Shown here: positions 36,887-45,633 of the stretch, one piece after another
Numbering within the stretch: position 1 is the stretch's first letter
Layout: the number at the start of each line of letters is the position of its first letter
Source: Parasedimentitalea marina
GTDB lineage: Bacteria; Pseudomonadota; Alphaproteobacteria; Rhodobacterales; Rhodobacteraceae
Assembly: GCF_004006175.1 (NCBI RefSeq)
Contig: NZ_CP033221.1
Location: 62,001 to 126,000, forward strand
Direction of reading: 5' to 3'
DNA length: 64,000 nucleotides
Notes under the pieces: generated by a model
The model's database searches: none
Seen by the model: the letters and a program-made list of their open reading frames with translations, nothing else
What the model was told of the DNA's origin: nothing
Made by a program: the position numbers and the translations under genes

Positions 36887-37999
36887 TCAGTCCGGTGCAC
36901 GGTTCAGTGTCTTATAAAGATCTTCAAATATACTGTCACGATCGAGATCATAAGCCTCTAGCATGAAATGCCGATCCGGATCGGCCTTCCAGTACAGTGC
37001 GTCATCAAGGATCGGTGACGTTGTCAAATGCGTAGAGACATAGGCATCGTCAAACAGCCAAGCCACGTTGATGATGTCCCAAATAACCCAGGTCTTGGTT
37101 TTGGGGTCTGTGATGGCAAACATTTCATGTAGCGGATTGTGGGTGTAAAGATGCCATAGGTAATCCCCTATTGCGCCCTTGCCTTTTACAAAACTTTCCA
37201 TCTCCGGGTAAGAGATTTTCAGCTGCGCCCCAACATGATAACCAGGGAGATAGACATGCGGCACGCCGCATTCAAACAACAGTTGTGATGCAAGTCGGTC
37301 CTGAACCAAGTTCAGTGACGGCTGATTGTTAAACGGTGCATAGCTTGGAAAGGACGCGGTCCAGACCACGACGATGTTGTCAATGATGTCTGGCGCAATT
37401 AGCAATGCCGACGCAATATTGGTCAGCGCCCCCATCGCCAGAATATACACAGGTCCGTCTGCACGTTTGCGAGCTTCTTCAATGATAAAGTCGGTCGACG
37501 GTGTCGATATTGGGGTATCGTAATCTTGCAGATACCCCGGTGCGCCGCGAAATACCTTGCCGCTTGCGTCCACTCCACATTTGTCAAAGATGCGCTGGAT
37601 CTCTTGATAGGATAACTCAGCGCCCTCTTCGGCGCTGACGAACCGAACGTCTTCGGCCTTGCGCCCTGTGTCTATGATCCGTTGCGCCCATCCACCTAGG
37701 CCGCCCATAAACTCTTCCTCACCAGAATCTTTGGGGCCACCGCTGCGCATGATTTCAACTGATCGGATCAGTTGATCTCGATGATGGGCAAACGAGAATG
37801 GAACCGCCGTGACACCTTCCAACCGCAGCCGCTCTGGCGAAAGCAAAGCCCAGGCCAGTGCATATTGATCATCAATTTCGTTGGCAGTGTCAGTGTCGAT
37901 TATGACCCGCGGGTTCGGCCCTGGTCGACCCAGACGACGCTCCATCAAGGACCGATCAAGCGTCGGGAAACGTTTTGCAATTTCAGTCAGAGAAGTCAT
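36887..37999 (-). CDS. Nucleoside hydrolase (IUNH-like) family protein
   Basis: N-ribohydrolase-fold protein (370 aa) that would split an N-glycoside into base and free sugar. The calcium-binding N-terminal motif is present as DTDTANEIDD (Asp35, Asp37, Asp43, Asp44), a longer spacing than the classical DxDPGxDD, and AMGALTNIASALL is the usual second block. Ribosome site AAGGAACG. No signal peptide, so it acts in the cytoplasm. Last gene of an importer operon (9 bp from the permease gene), so the imported solute is probably its substrate. The variant motif may mean an unusual glycoside. Confidence 0.85.
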   Translation of the reverse strand: MTSLTEIAKRFPTLDRSLMERRLGRPGPNPRVIIDTDTANEIDDQYALAWALLSPERLRLEGVTAVPFSFAHHRDQLIRSVEIMRSGGPKDSGEEEFMGGLGGWAQRIIDTGRKAEDVRFVSAEEGAELSYQEIQRIFDKCGVDASGKVFRGAPGYLQDYDTPISTPSTDFIIEEARKRADGPVYILAMGALTNIASALLIAPDIIDNIVVVWTASFPSYAPFNNQPSLNLVQDRLASQLLFECGVPHVYLPGYHVGAQLKISYPEMESFVKGKGAIGDYLWHLYTHNPLHEMFAITDPKTKTWVIWDIINVAWLFDDAYVSTHLTTSPILDDALYWKADPDRHFMLEAYDLDRDSIFEDLYKTLNRAPD

Positions 38000-38008
38000 A
38001 TGCGTTCC

Positions 38009-38872
38009 TTAATTTCCAAAACCTTTTCCAAAGGCCTCTTCTTTGATGAACCGCTCGGTGATCAGCAGCAGGATAATTCCCGGCACCGTCACCACCAGCG
38101 TGATACCGGCTGCAGAGGCATCGAGCGTGCCGCCAGAGATTTTTGAGAACAACAGTGTGGGCAGCGTGACGATCTTGCCCTGGCCCAGAAAGAAGGTCAG
38201 CAGAAAGATATTGGTCGACACTAAAAAGGTGAAAAGCGCGCCGGCAACCACACCAGGCAGCAACATCGGCAATGTCACCTGCCACATCACCTGCCATCGG
38301 TTTGCACCCAGGATCATTGCCTGTTCTTCAAAATCCCGACCAAGTCCCTGATATACAGCCGTAAGCATCCGGATCATATAGGGGATGGTCGGTATCAGGT
38401 GGACAATAATGATGCCTGTATAGGTCCCAGCCAAGCCAATGTGGATAAAAATCATCAGCAACGCGATGCCTATCGCCGCCTCTGGGACGATCAGGGGCAT
38501 CGACAAAAAGAACTCAAACGCAGGTTTTCCTGGAAAAGTCTCCCGTGACAGAACCCGTGCAGCTGGCAGGCAAATCGCAAGGCAAATGACAGTGACGACC
38601 GTACCGATAAACATGGTATTCAGCGTCGCTTCCCAGACGCGGCTATATGGTGAAATCACGTAATCCCAGGCCAGCGGCATGAGCGTATTTTCGCGCTGTT
38701 CTAACCACCAGGTTCCCGGCAACATGTCTGGCCAAGCCCAGCGAAAAGCAAAACTTTGGATGACCAGCGGAATGAACGGACCAAGGATAAAGCCTGCAAT
38801 AAGCAGCAAGTATATTTTCTGAAACGTCGACAGACGGGAATTGAGTGCGGTTTTGAACGAGCCTCGCGCCAT
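38009..38872 (-). CDS. ABC transporter permease, PotC-like
   Basis: Inner-membrane permease (287 aa) with about six helices. Seen: N-terminal helix LLLIAGFILGPFIPLVIQSFAFRW and the EAA coupling loop DFEEQAMILGANRWQVMWQVTLPMLLPGVVAGAL. One base separates its start from the preceding permease stop. Forms a heterodimer with that protein and is energised by the ATPase at the head of the operon. Confidence 0.88.
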   Translation of the reverse strand: MARGSFKTALNSRLSTFQKIYLLLIAGFILGPFIPLVIQSFAFRWAWPDMLPGTWWLEQRENTLMPLAWDYVISPYSRVWEATLNTMFIGTVVTVICLAICLPAARVLSRETFPGKPAFEFFLSMPLIVPEAAIGIALLMIFIHIGLAGTYTGIIIVHLIPTIPYMIRMLTAVYQGLGRDFEEQAMILGANRWQVMWQVTLPMLLPGVVAGALFTFLVSTNIFLLTFFLGQGKIVTLPTLLFSKISGGTLDASAAGITLVVTVPGIILLLITERFIKEEAFGKGFGN

Positions 38873-38873
38873 G

Positions 38874-39782
38874 TCAGCTTCTCCCGATGCGACGTTCGTA
38901 GCGCCTATAAAGCGCCAGATAGCTATAAAGAATACCGCCTGCGATCAGCGCGATCGACACCACGGTGGCCATCCCCTGCAATTGCAGGGAATAGTCAGCA
39001 TCATTGAAGTAACGCCATGCGATCACCGGTAATGTGTCAGGATAGCCGCCACCCAGAATGAACGGGGCCTCAAACGCACCGATGTTGAAGGCAAAAATAA
39101 TCAACGTTGAGGATATGATGCCTGGCAGAATCTGAGGTAACGTGACCTGGAAAAATATCTGCCATTTGTTCGCTCCAAGGATCGCGGCGGCCTCTTCCGT
39201 CTCGCGGCCGACGCCAAGCAAAACAGCATAGAGAGTCAGGGTCACGAACGGTGTCTGTTTCCAGACATAGACTGTGATAATGCCCCAGCCATAGTGGGTC
39301 TTCAGGATCTGAGGGAACTCAGACGGATCTCCGATCAGGCCCACAAATGCCATCAAACGCGACAGCATCCCGCCGTTTCCCAGCATGATCACGGCAAGCG
39401 CAATGCCTACCGTGTAGGGGATCATCAGGGGCAACTTGTAGAGATATTTATACAGTGTTTTGCCAGGAAACAGCCGCACCATTGCAAGCGCCAGAATGAT
39501 GCCCATCACCAGCGCAATTCCCGTTGAAACAATGGCGTAATACAGTGTCAGACCCAGCGATCGCCAGAACGACCACGCGCCCCAAAGGGCTGCGAAATAA
39601 CTGAAGTCCGGAAATGTATTGACACCAAACCACGGCGCAAACCCCAGCGACTGCGCCACTGCCAGAACCAGTGCTCCGCCGAACAAAACCACCAAAACCA
39701 CCAGGACCGGCACGAGTTGAGCCCACATCCAGATGCGTTCCCGACGGTGACGGGCCAATTCCTTGGTCTTGGGCGCTGTCAT
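38874..39782 (-). CDS. ABC transporter permease, PotB-like
   Basis: First permease of the importer (302 aa). Seen: basic N-terminus then a helix LVPVLVVLVVLFGGALVLAVAQSLGF, and the coupling loop ETEEAAAILGANKWQIFFQVTLPQILPGIISS. AGAGGAC stands before the ATG. Follows the binding-protein gene by 80 bp. Confidence 0.88.
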   Translation of the reverse strand: MTAPKTKELARHRRERIWMWAQLVPVLVVLVVLFGGALVLAVAQSLGFAPWFGVNTFPDFSYFAALWGAWSFWRSLGLTLYYAIVSTGIALVMGIILALAMVRLFPGKTLYKYLYKLPLMIPYTVGIALAVIMLGNGGMLSRLMAFVGLIGDPSEFPQILKTHYGWGIITVYVWKQTPFVTLTLYAVLLGVGRETEEAAAILGANKWQIFFQVTLPQILPGIISSTLIIFAFNIGAFEAPFILGGGYPDTLPVIAWRYFNDADYSLQLQGMATVVSIALIAGGILYSYLALYRRYERRIGRS

Positions 39783-39862
39783 ATTTTGTCCTCTGATAGA
39801 CAGTCAAAAAATCTGGCCCCGGTCACAGCCGGGATCAGAAGTATTTTACGTCGGCCAGTGAC

Positions 39863-41209
39863 CTATTTCAGGTTCTCAACCGCACGCGCCACAATGGTCG
39901 CGATGTCGTCGCTGCTGTCGCGTTCAATGTACTCCAGCCACGTGGCCTCGATCACATTGACCAAGGTTGCATTGGTGTCAGGGGCCGTGTTGGCATCAAG
40001 TTCGGCCTGGGTGATCCCGACCAATCCGGGCGAGGCATCGACAAGCGCTTGAACTTGCGCATCATCCAACCGCCACGGGTCAACACCAGGAGGCATACCG
40101 GTGAATTTCAACTTGGACACCTGCGCCTCGACCGAAGTCATATAGTTTGCCATGATCAAAGCTGCCGCCGGATTTGGCGCATTGGCCGGAATCGCCAGAA
40201 AGTTCTTGTTCTTGATCATGTTCCCTTCCGGAAACACAAAGGCTTCGGCGCCTTCGGGGTAAGTCCCGAGATTCAGTCCAGTCGCCACAGCGTACAAGCC
40301 GAACTTACAGGCAAAATCGACCTCTCCGTTCAGGAACATGCCGTCCAGTGCAGCGTTATCTTCTGGATAGCGTGCATTGCCACCCTGCGCACCCAACAAC
40401 AACGGCTCCAATGCATTCAGGTATTCCATCCCCGGAGTGATAAGGCGCGCAAGTTCTTCGGCGCCTACGTCTTCGATGGACGACTGAAAGGGAACAGCAC
40501 CATTTCCATCAGGATTATGGGCATAAATGACAGACTGTACAAAGGTGTTGCCGATGTAATGTGGCGGCTTCACATAGGTGAACTTACCGGGGTTCACTTC
40601 CAGATAACTGCGCAGGTCTGCAAAGGTACTGGGTGCGGCAGCCTTATCAACGCGGGCCGTGTTGATCGAACACACATATTGCTCACCAGACCACGGCACT
40701 TCGGCGGCACCCGTTTCCACACCAAAGTCGCGCAAGTTCAACAGCGAACGTGGGTCTTCATCACTCCATTCGATATTCGCACTATTCGGCATACTGTCGG
40801 CAAAGGCGCCAAACAAAGCATCCCGGCGCTTAAGTGTGGCAAAGTTTTCGCCATTTAGCCAAATCGCATCAACGCTACCTTCACCCGGGCCTTTTCCAGC
40901 GCCTTTTTCTGCCAGAACAAGATCGACCGCATCCTTGGTTCCGGTGATCCGGACAGGATTCAGTGTGACCCCCAGTTTGGCCAGGTCAGTGACCACCACT
41001 TGATCCATCCAGATATTGATTGGATCACTGCCACCCCAATAGTAAAGGTTCACACTTCCTTCTTCTTGTGCCCGCGCTTGCACGTCCTCCCAGGTTGTAC
41101 TGCCGCTCAGGAAACTATCACGAAAGCTCGTGGCTGCCGCGTTTTCCGCCACTGCAACCGTGGCCATCAAACTGGCCACTGAAGTCAGCCCTATCAAAAT
41201 CCGTTTCAT
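39863..41209 (-). CDS. YnjB-like ABC transporter substrate-binding protein
   Basis: Periplasmic binding protein (448 aa). Seen: signal peptide MKRILIGLTSVASLMATVAVAEN, then SVNLYYWGGSDPINIWMDQVV and GPGEGSVDAIWLNGENFATLKRRDALFG, which are the marks of the YnjB family (SVDLIWINGENFAAM in E. coli). The physiological ligand of YnjB is unclear, so specificity must come from context: a nucleoside hydrolase in the same operon and sugar-processing genes in the same regulon point to an N-glycoside. Confidence 0.88.
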   Translation of the reverse strand: MKRILIGLTSVASLMATVAVAENAAATSFRDSFLSGSTTWEDVQARAQEEGSVNLYYWGGSDPINIWMDQVVVTDLAKLGVTLNPVRITGTKDAVDLVLAEKGAGKGPGEGSVDAIWLNGENFATLKRRDALFGAFADSMPNSANIEWSDEDPRSLLNLRDFGVETGAAEVPWSGEQYVCSINTARVDKAAAPSTFADLRSYLEVNPGKFTYVKPPHYIGNTFVQSVIYAHNPDGNGAVPFQSSIEDVGAEELARLITPGMEYLNALEPLLLGAQGGNARYPEDNAALDGMFLNGEVDFACKFGLYAVATGLNLGTYPEGAEAFVFPEGNMIKNKNFLAIPANAPNPAAALIMANYMTSVEAQVSKLKFTGMPPGVDPWRLDDAQVQALVDASPGLVGITQAELDANTAPDTNATLVNVIEATWLEYIERDSSDDIATIVARAVENLK

Positions 41210-41242
41210 CTTCGCCCTCCCTTGAGAATATGATTGATTTGA

Positions 41243-42295
41243 TCAGTCGTGTTGTATGACCCAGATGCGATCCGGGGGGATGGTCAACCAGACGTCCTGT
41301 CCGACGTCGACCATTCGACGTGCCTGTTCGTTCACGATGATCGTGTCACCACAGCAATCGACACTGTAATTTACGGTCGCGCCAAAAAATTCGCGGCCTG
41401 TAATGGTCCCGGAGATGATGTTGCCCTGCGCGTCGGCCCGATCGACCCACAGATCAATCGCTTCGCTACGCAACAGAATGGACCCTGCCCCCGCTTTTAC
41501 TGGCGTGACATTGCAATCCAATTGCAGCGTCCCAAACTGCGCTGTTGCAAGTCCAGTATTTGAAATCTGGGCCGGGAAAATATTGCTGGCCCCCATAAAG
41601 TCTGCAATCTCGACACTGCTGGGTCGTTGATACAACGCATCGGGCTTGTCATATTGGGCAAGCTTACCATCAAAGATAACGGCAACACGATCTGCAAGCT
41701 CCATCGCTTCGACTTGGTCATGGGTGACAAATATCGTTGTAATCCCCAGCCGCTGCTGCAGATCGCGAATGAACCGCCGCATCTCTCCTCGCAGCTTGGT
41801 ATCAAGATTCGCTAGCGGCTCATCCATCATCAGAACGGACGGCTTTGTAATCAAAGTACGAGCAATTGCGACACGCTGCATCTGACCACCGGACAATTGC
41901 GCAGGAAAACGATGCCGGAACTGCTGCAGCTGAACGACATCAAGGATTTCCTCTAGACGTTCCTGCATTTCGAGCTTGGGTGTATTACGCACCTTCAGCC
42001 CAAACATTACGTTCTTTTCAACGGTCATATGCGGAAACAACGCATAGCGTTGAAACACCATTCCAACGTTGCGTTTCTGTACAGAAACTTCCGAGACATC
42101 CTCGTCGTCAAACAGAATTTGACCTGCCGACGGCACCTCTAGTCCTGCGAGCATCCGCAATGTCGTGGTCTTGCCGCACCCAGAAGGGCCAAGTAAAGCA
42201 ACCAATTCGCCCGACCCAATTTCTAGATCGATGTGGGAGATAGCCGTAAAAGCGCCAAAATCCTTTCGAACGCCTTTTAGCTGAACTTTTGTCAC
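41243..42295 (-). CDS. ABC transporter ATP-binding protein, PotA/UgpC type
   Basis: ATPase (350 aa) heading the operon. GTG start, with a consensus AAGGAGGT ending 4 bp before it. Seen: Walker A GPSGCGKTT, signature LSGGQMQRVAIARTL, Walker B VLMMDEPLANLDTKL, H-loop IFVTHDQVEAM and a C-terminal TOBE domain (GREFFGATVNYSVDCCGDTIIVNEQ). Encoded directly behind an operator shared with two other operons. Confidence 0.93.
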   Translation of the reverse strand: MTKVQLKGVRKDFGAFTAISHIDLEIGSGELVALLGPSGCGKTTTLRMLAGLEVPSAGQILFDDEDVSEVSVQKRNVGMVFQRYALFPHMTVEKNVMFGLKVRNTPKLEMQERLEEILDVVQLQQFRHRFPAQLSGGQMQRVAIARTLITKPSVLMMDEPLANLDTKLRGEMRRFIRDLQQRLGITTIFVTHDQVEAMELADRVAVIFDGKLAQYDKPDALYQRPSSVEIADFMGASNIFPAQISNTGLATAQFGTLQLDCNVTPVKAGAGSILLRSEAIDLWVDRADAQGNIISGTITGREFFGATVNYSVDCCGDTIIVNEQARRMVDVGQDVWLTIPPDRIWVIQHD

Positions 42296-42328
42296 CGAGA
42301 CCTCCTTCCATCGAAATAGTAGTGTTCA

Positions 42329-42344
42329 ATTTGTTAATACAAAT
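42329..42344. promoter_or_regulatory. GntR-type operator copy A (importer operon)
   Basis: ATTTGT-TAAT-ACAAAT, perfect 6-bp arms, 34 bp upstream of the ATPase GTG. On the other strand it reads ATTTGTATTAACAAAT, matching copies B (48091-48106) and C (52513-52528) at 14 of 16 positions each. Palindrome and proximity to the GntR gene support it as that regulator's site. Confidence 0.7.
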
Positions 42345-42389
42345 ATGAATGAGAATCCCGGGTTGTCAACTGAAAAAGCCACGCCAACT

Positions 42390-43805
42390 TCAGATCGCTG
42401 GCAGCCCGGCGTGCGCTGGAACGACATCCAGAGAAGTCATCGCACACCAACGGCCAAATTCTTCAAACGTGCTGCGAAATGCCCCGGGAACAAGAACAAA
42501 ATGGTGCTCCAGGCCCTGCTCCATAACGGTGGTCACAATGTCGGCCGCACTGCAGGGACCCGCAGTGGTTTCAAACTTTCCAACCCAGCCCCGGCAGCCA
42601 ACAAATCCAATGGCCGGACCGGGTGAGATCTGACCCTCGACGGAGAACTGAGCAGTACCATGCCGCGATATACGCAACACTGTCACCGGCCCATTGGCAA
42701 ATTCATAATCTGCGATAGCCCCATATATCGGACCAGTCTCGGTGCCGCGTCCGATCATCGGATGGTTGATCCAGTGCACCGCGTCCTTGGTCATATAAAG
42801 CGGTCCACCGCCACCGTGCCACATCAGAATTTGATCGCGCTGTAGATCCGGCGAGGTCATATCCAAAAGGCATCCGACCCGGCCGCTTAGCGCCTTGACC
42901 ACCAACTGCGTCACAGCGCCCAGAACATCACCTTCTGAGGCAACAGGCAGATTGTCGCGCTCTTCCAGCCAACTAAAAGCAGCGCCAGGATGCATTCCCG
43001 GATTCTCTTGCAGGGCCGGCCAATCAGACACTGCCAAAGCGTCATAATCGCCTTGATGTGCAATCTGACGCAACGCTAAAACTGCCCTGACCGTTAGATC
43101 CATTTGGGCATCCGAAACACCGCGCACTTTTGCTGTTGCGGTCATATCCCGCAACTCAGTCGCGACATCGTCTTTGTCTTGGACAGCCATCAGATTGATC
43201 ATGGTATGCATGTCGATATGATCGACAGTCACACCCAATTTTCGGATCAAAGTATCTGACGACACTTCCATGTTGTAGAACGTTGGCGCAAGGCCTCCAA
43301 CAACACCAATGCGCGCATCCTTCAGTGCTTTGCGGGCGCGCAGGGCACTGAACGTCTGCTCCAACCGTGCAACCAGCTGTTGATCCGTCGGTGCGCCAAG
43401 ATACCATTGCACCGGATTGGCCTGCAAATCACGCACACCACGTGCAATGGACATCGACATGTTCAGAGATACAAAATTATTCAACTGAATATCGTCTGTC
43501 AGGGTTGGCTCAGGTGTCGCCCAAATACCGAGGGGCAAGGCTGCCGTTGCGATCTCCCTCACAACATCTCCCATGGTGAAACCACCATGTAGCACCAATA
43601 CAAAATCGGCCCCAGCAGCCGTCAAGGATGAGACCGCAGCGCGTGCCTCGGTCGCGTCCATCGGGATGCCATCTGCCTGGATGACTGTATAGCCTTCACG
43701 CTCGGCTATTGCGTCTAGCATCGCGCTCGCGGCGTCGAACACGCCATGCTCCTGCGGAAAATAGCTGGGAAGGGAGGCGTTGATTACACCAATGGTCAAA
43801 GACAT
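42390..43805 (-). CDS. L-fucose/L-arabinose isomerase-like protein (COG2407-type)
   Basis: Probable metal-dependent aldose-ketose isomerase (471 aa). Start at MSLTIGVINASLP, 8 bp after AGGAG. The C-terminal half carries the family block DWPALQ...ASEGDVLGAVTQLV (Glu291, Asp293), CLLDMTSPDLQ (Asp315) and WHGGGG (His330), where Glu and Asp are the metal ligands in FucI-type enzymes. The usual Cys of CEGDV is Ser. N-terminal region resembles the Rossmann-like FucI domains (VLHGGFTMGD). Follows the GntR gene by 16 bp. Would convert an aldose freed by the nucleoside hydrolase to a ketose. Family moderately sure, substrate unknown. Confidence 0.75.
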   Translation of the reverse strand: MSLTIGVINASLPSYFPQEHGVFDAASAMLDAIAEREGYTVIQADGIPMDATEARAAVSSLTAAGADFVLVLHGGFTMGDVVREIATAALPLGIWATPEPTLTDDIQLNNFVSLNMSMSIARGVRDLQANPVQWYLGAPTDQQLVARLEQTFSALRARKALKDARIGVVGGLAPTFYNMEVSSDTLIRKLGVTVDHIDMHTMINLMAVQDKDDVATELRDMTATAKVRGVSDAQMDLTVRAVLALRQIAHQGDYDALAVSDWPALQENPGMHPGAAFSWLEERDNLPVASEGDVLGAVTQLVVKALSGRVGCLLDMTSPDLQRDQILMWHGGGGPLYMTKDAVHWINHPMIGRGTETGPIYGAIADYEFANGPVTVLRISRHGTAQFSVEGQISPGPAIGFVGCRGWVGKFETTAGPCSAADIVTTVMEQGLEHHFVLVPGAFRSTFEEFGRWCAMTSLDVVPAHAGLPAI

Positions 43806-43821
43806 TTTGACGCTCCTGCTT

Positions 43822-44559
43822 TTAGGTTCCAGTCTGCTGGGCTGAGCCACCAGACAAATCAAAATTAATCGGGCCCTGGCGATAGACCTGATCCACAAAA
43901 ACAGGCTTATTGTGGGGATCAAAAGCGGTACAAGCCTGAGACAGAATTGGGGAGTCGGCAGCGATACCCAAATGATCAGCGACTTCGGACCCCGCGATGA
44001 CGGAATCAAGCGTTTCGCAGGCCGTCGTCCATTCTAGGCCAAACCTCTGCCTTAGGATCCTTAGGATCGACTGACCTTGTCCTGTTTCGGGGAAATCACC
44101 TTCGGTCAGGCCCGGCAACAGCCGAAGTGGGATCCACGTTTGGGTCAACATCTTTGGCGCGCCATCGACAGTGCGCAACCGTTCAACCAATACCAGCGGT
44201 TCATCAAACAGATTTGCCACCGCCGTTGGCAGCTCTGTAGCCGGGTTTTCCACTCGCAAAAGCCTGGCACCAGGCATACGCCCTTCGATCAACACTTGGT
44301 CCGTAAACGACGCCATGCAAGTTGACGATGGTGGCGACAGCGTAGCCACAATATAGCCACTGCCTTGTCTGGCTGTCAGGTATCCTGCCCGAACCAGCAT
44401 TTCCAAGGCTTTACGGATTGTGACGCGACTGACATCAAATGTCTTGGACAACTCGCCCTCGGTCGGCAAACGGGTGCCGATTGAATAATGTCCGATCTGC
44501 AATCTGTTTAGCAGTTCATCATGGACGATCCGGTATTTCGGAAGCTCTGTGTCTGTCAT
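43822..44559 (-). CDS. GntR-family regulator with UTRA domain (HutC subfamily)
   Basis: Regulator (245 aa) with N-terminal winged helix (LPTEGELSKTFDVSRVTIRKALEMLVRAGYLTARQGSGYIV, roughly residues 29-69) and a C-terminal UTRA ligand domain (ATELPTAVANLFDEPLVLVERLRTVDG...). Start at MTDTELPKYRIVHDE; the ATG 102 bp upstream is beyond its promoter. Expected to be a repressor released by a pathway metabolite, and to control its own operon plus those with the ATTTGTATTAACAAAT box. Confidence 0.9.
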   Translation of the reverse strand: MTDTELPKYRIVHDELLNRLQIGHYSIGTRLPTEGELSKTFDVSRVTIRKALEMLVRAGYLTARQGSGYIVATLSPPSSTCMASFTDQVLIEGRMPGARLLRVENPATELPTAVANLFDEPLVLVERLRTVDGAPKMLTQTWIPLRLLPGLTEGDFPETGQGQSILRILRQRFGLEWTTACETLDSVIAGSEVADHLGIAADSPILSQACTAFDPHNKPVFVDQVYRQGPINFDLSGGSAQQTGT

Positions 44560-44584
44560 GGCACCTGTCTCTTGGATAAGTTGA

Positions 44585-44617
44585 ATTGATTGTATCAAAT
44601 CAGAACTTTCTATCCAA
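44585..44617 (-). promoter_or_regulatory. Promoter of the GntR gene with overlapping dyad (site D)
   Basis: On the minus strand TTGGAT, 17 bp, TACAAT. The -10 is covered by TTGAT-ACA-ATCAA (44586-44598). The 16-mer around it matches the other GntR boxes at about 10 of 16 positions, so autoregulation is plausible but weaker. Confidence 0.5.
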
Positions 44618-44712
44618 GTCAGGCACTTTTGCTCCACCAATAAGGCGCAACCAATACGCATGTGATCCGTAAAGATTGGAACCTGCCGTCTTTTTGCATG
44701 GCTGAAACAGTG

Positions 44713-45633
44713 TCACGCAATCGCATCCTTCAAGTGAGACAGCCTATCGCGCCCCACTGTCTCCATCCATTTGGCCATCGCCGCTGGCCCACTGGCGCCA
44801 AAAATGTCAATTGCATCGCTCCAAATTGCGCGACCACACATAAAGCCCAAGGACCGCACACCTGCCTGCCGTGAAAAAGCCAGCGCATCGCGGAATTGGT
44901 CAAAAGTTACACCCGCGCTCAAGTACAATAGCGGGACATCTCCCGCCGCTTCGGCAGCAGTAACAAATGCAGCTTCGGCTTCGATGCGCGACATTTGCGA
45001 TCCACCATGTCCCTCAACAAAATTAAAATTCACTGGGATTTCGACTTTGAGGATATCCACACCAAATTTGGGATCGGCAAAGGTTTTTGTTGCGGCGCGT
45101 ACCAGCTCAGGCTTGGCCCGCGCAAATTCCGCCGAAGTGCCGTCAGGCAAGGCACGGTCGTAGACGATAGGCTCAAACAAAAAAGTCAGCCCATTTGCCT
45201 TACATTCACGACTGACGTCCTGAACCAAGTCGAATTTCTTTTGGTTCAGTGCGGCAGGATCATTTGGACCAAAATATAAGAAAAACTTCAATATCTCAGC
45301 ATTGAGTTTTGGAAAGTCGGAAACACGTAAGTTCTCGGGCAATGCGGTGATCCGGTCCTCGTCCGAGATCCGATAAACATCCGCCTCGTAGGCCAACATT
45401 TTTGTGCAACTTACACTATAGGACTCCAAAAGATCTGGGCCATAGTTCGAATCCACCAGCAAAGTTGTTGCATTGGGGCTCAACGTTTCGACGACTATAC
45501 GTTTGAAATTCAACAGATCGTCGTCACGGAATGCAGAACCTCGCGCCTGTTTTATCGCGGCCTCAAGCCCACTGCCCTGATCAACTGCAACCCCATATAC
45601 GAGACTATCCAAAATGGACGATACCTGGGTCAT
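44713..45633 (-). CDS. LacD/YihT-like class I aldolase (tagatose-1,6-bisphosphate aldolase family)
   Basis: Schiff-base aldolase (306 aa). Lys196 in VDILKVEIPVNF aligns with the catalytic Lys of LacD and YihT; Lys116 (EILKFFLYFGP), the phosphate-binding YLSAGVTFDQF and MCGRAIW are also kept. By contrast the LacD/YihT motif DQRG/DQRE near the N-terminus is DQGS here, losing an Arg, so the second half of the substrate may lack a phosphate or sulfonate. ATGA overlap with dhaK. Expected to split a ketose 1-phosphate into DHAP and an aldehyde. Confidence 0.83.
   Translation of the reverse strand: MTQVSSILDSLVYGVAVDQGSGLEAAIKQARGSAFRDDDLLNFKRIVVETLSPNATTLLVDSNYGPDLLESYSVSCTKMLAYEADVYRISDEDRITALPENLRVSDFPKLNAEILKFFLYFGPNDPAALNQKKFDLVQDVSRECKANGLTFLFEPIVYDRALPDGTSAEFARAKPELVRAATKTFADPKFGVDILKVEIPVNFNFVEGHGGSQMSRIEAEAAFVTAAEAAGDVPLLYLSAGVTFDQFRDALAFSRQAGVRSLGFMCGRAIWSDAIDIFGASGPAAMAKWMETVGRDRLSHLKDAIA

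Noticed and set aside
40049..40858. 269-codon open frame opposite the YnjB-like gene
   Set aside because: Antisense shadow of a conserved binding protein; composition Arg/His-rich.
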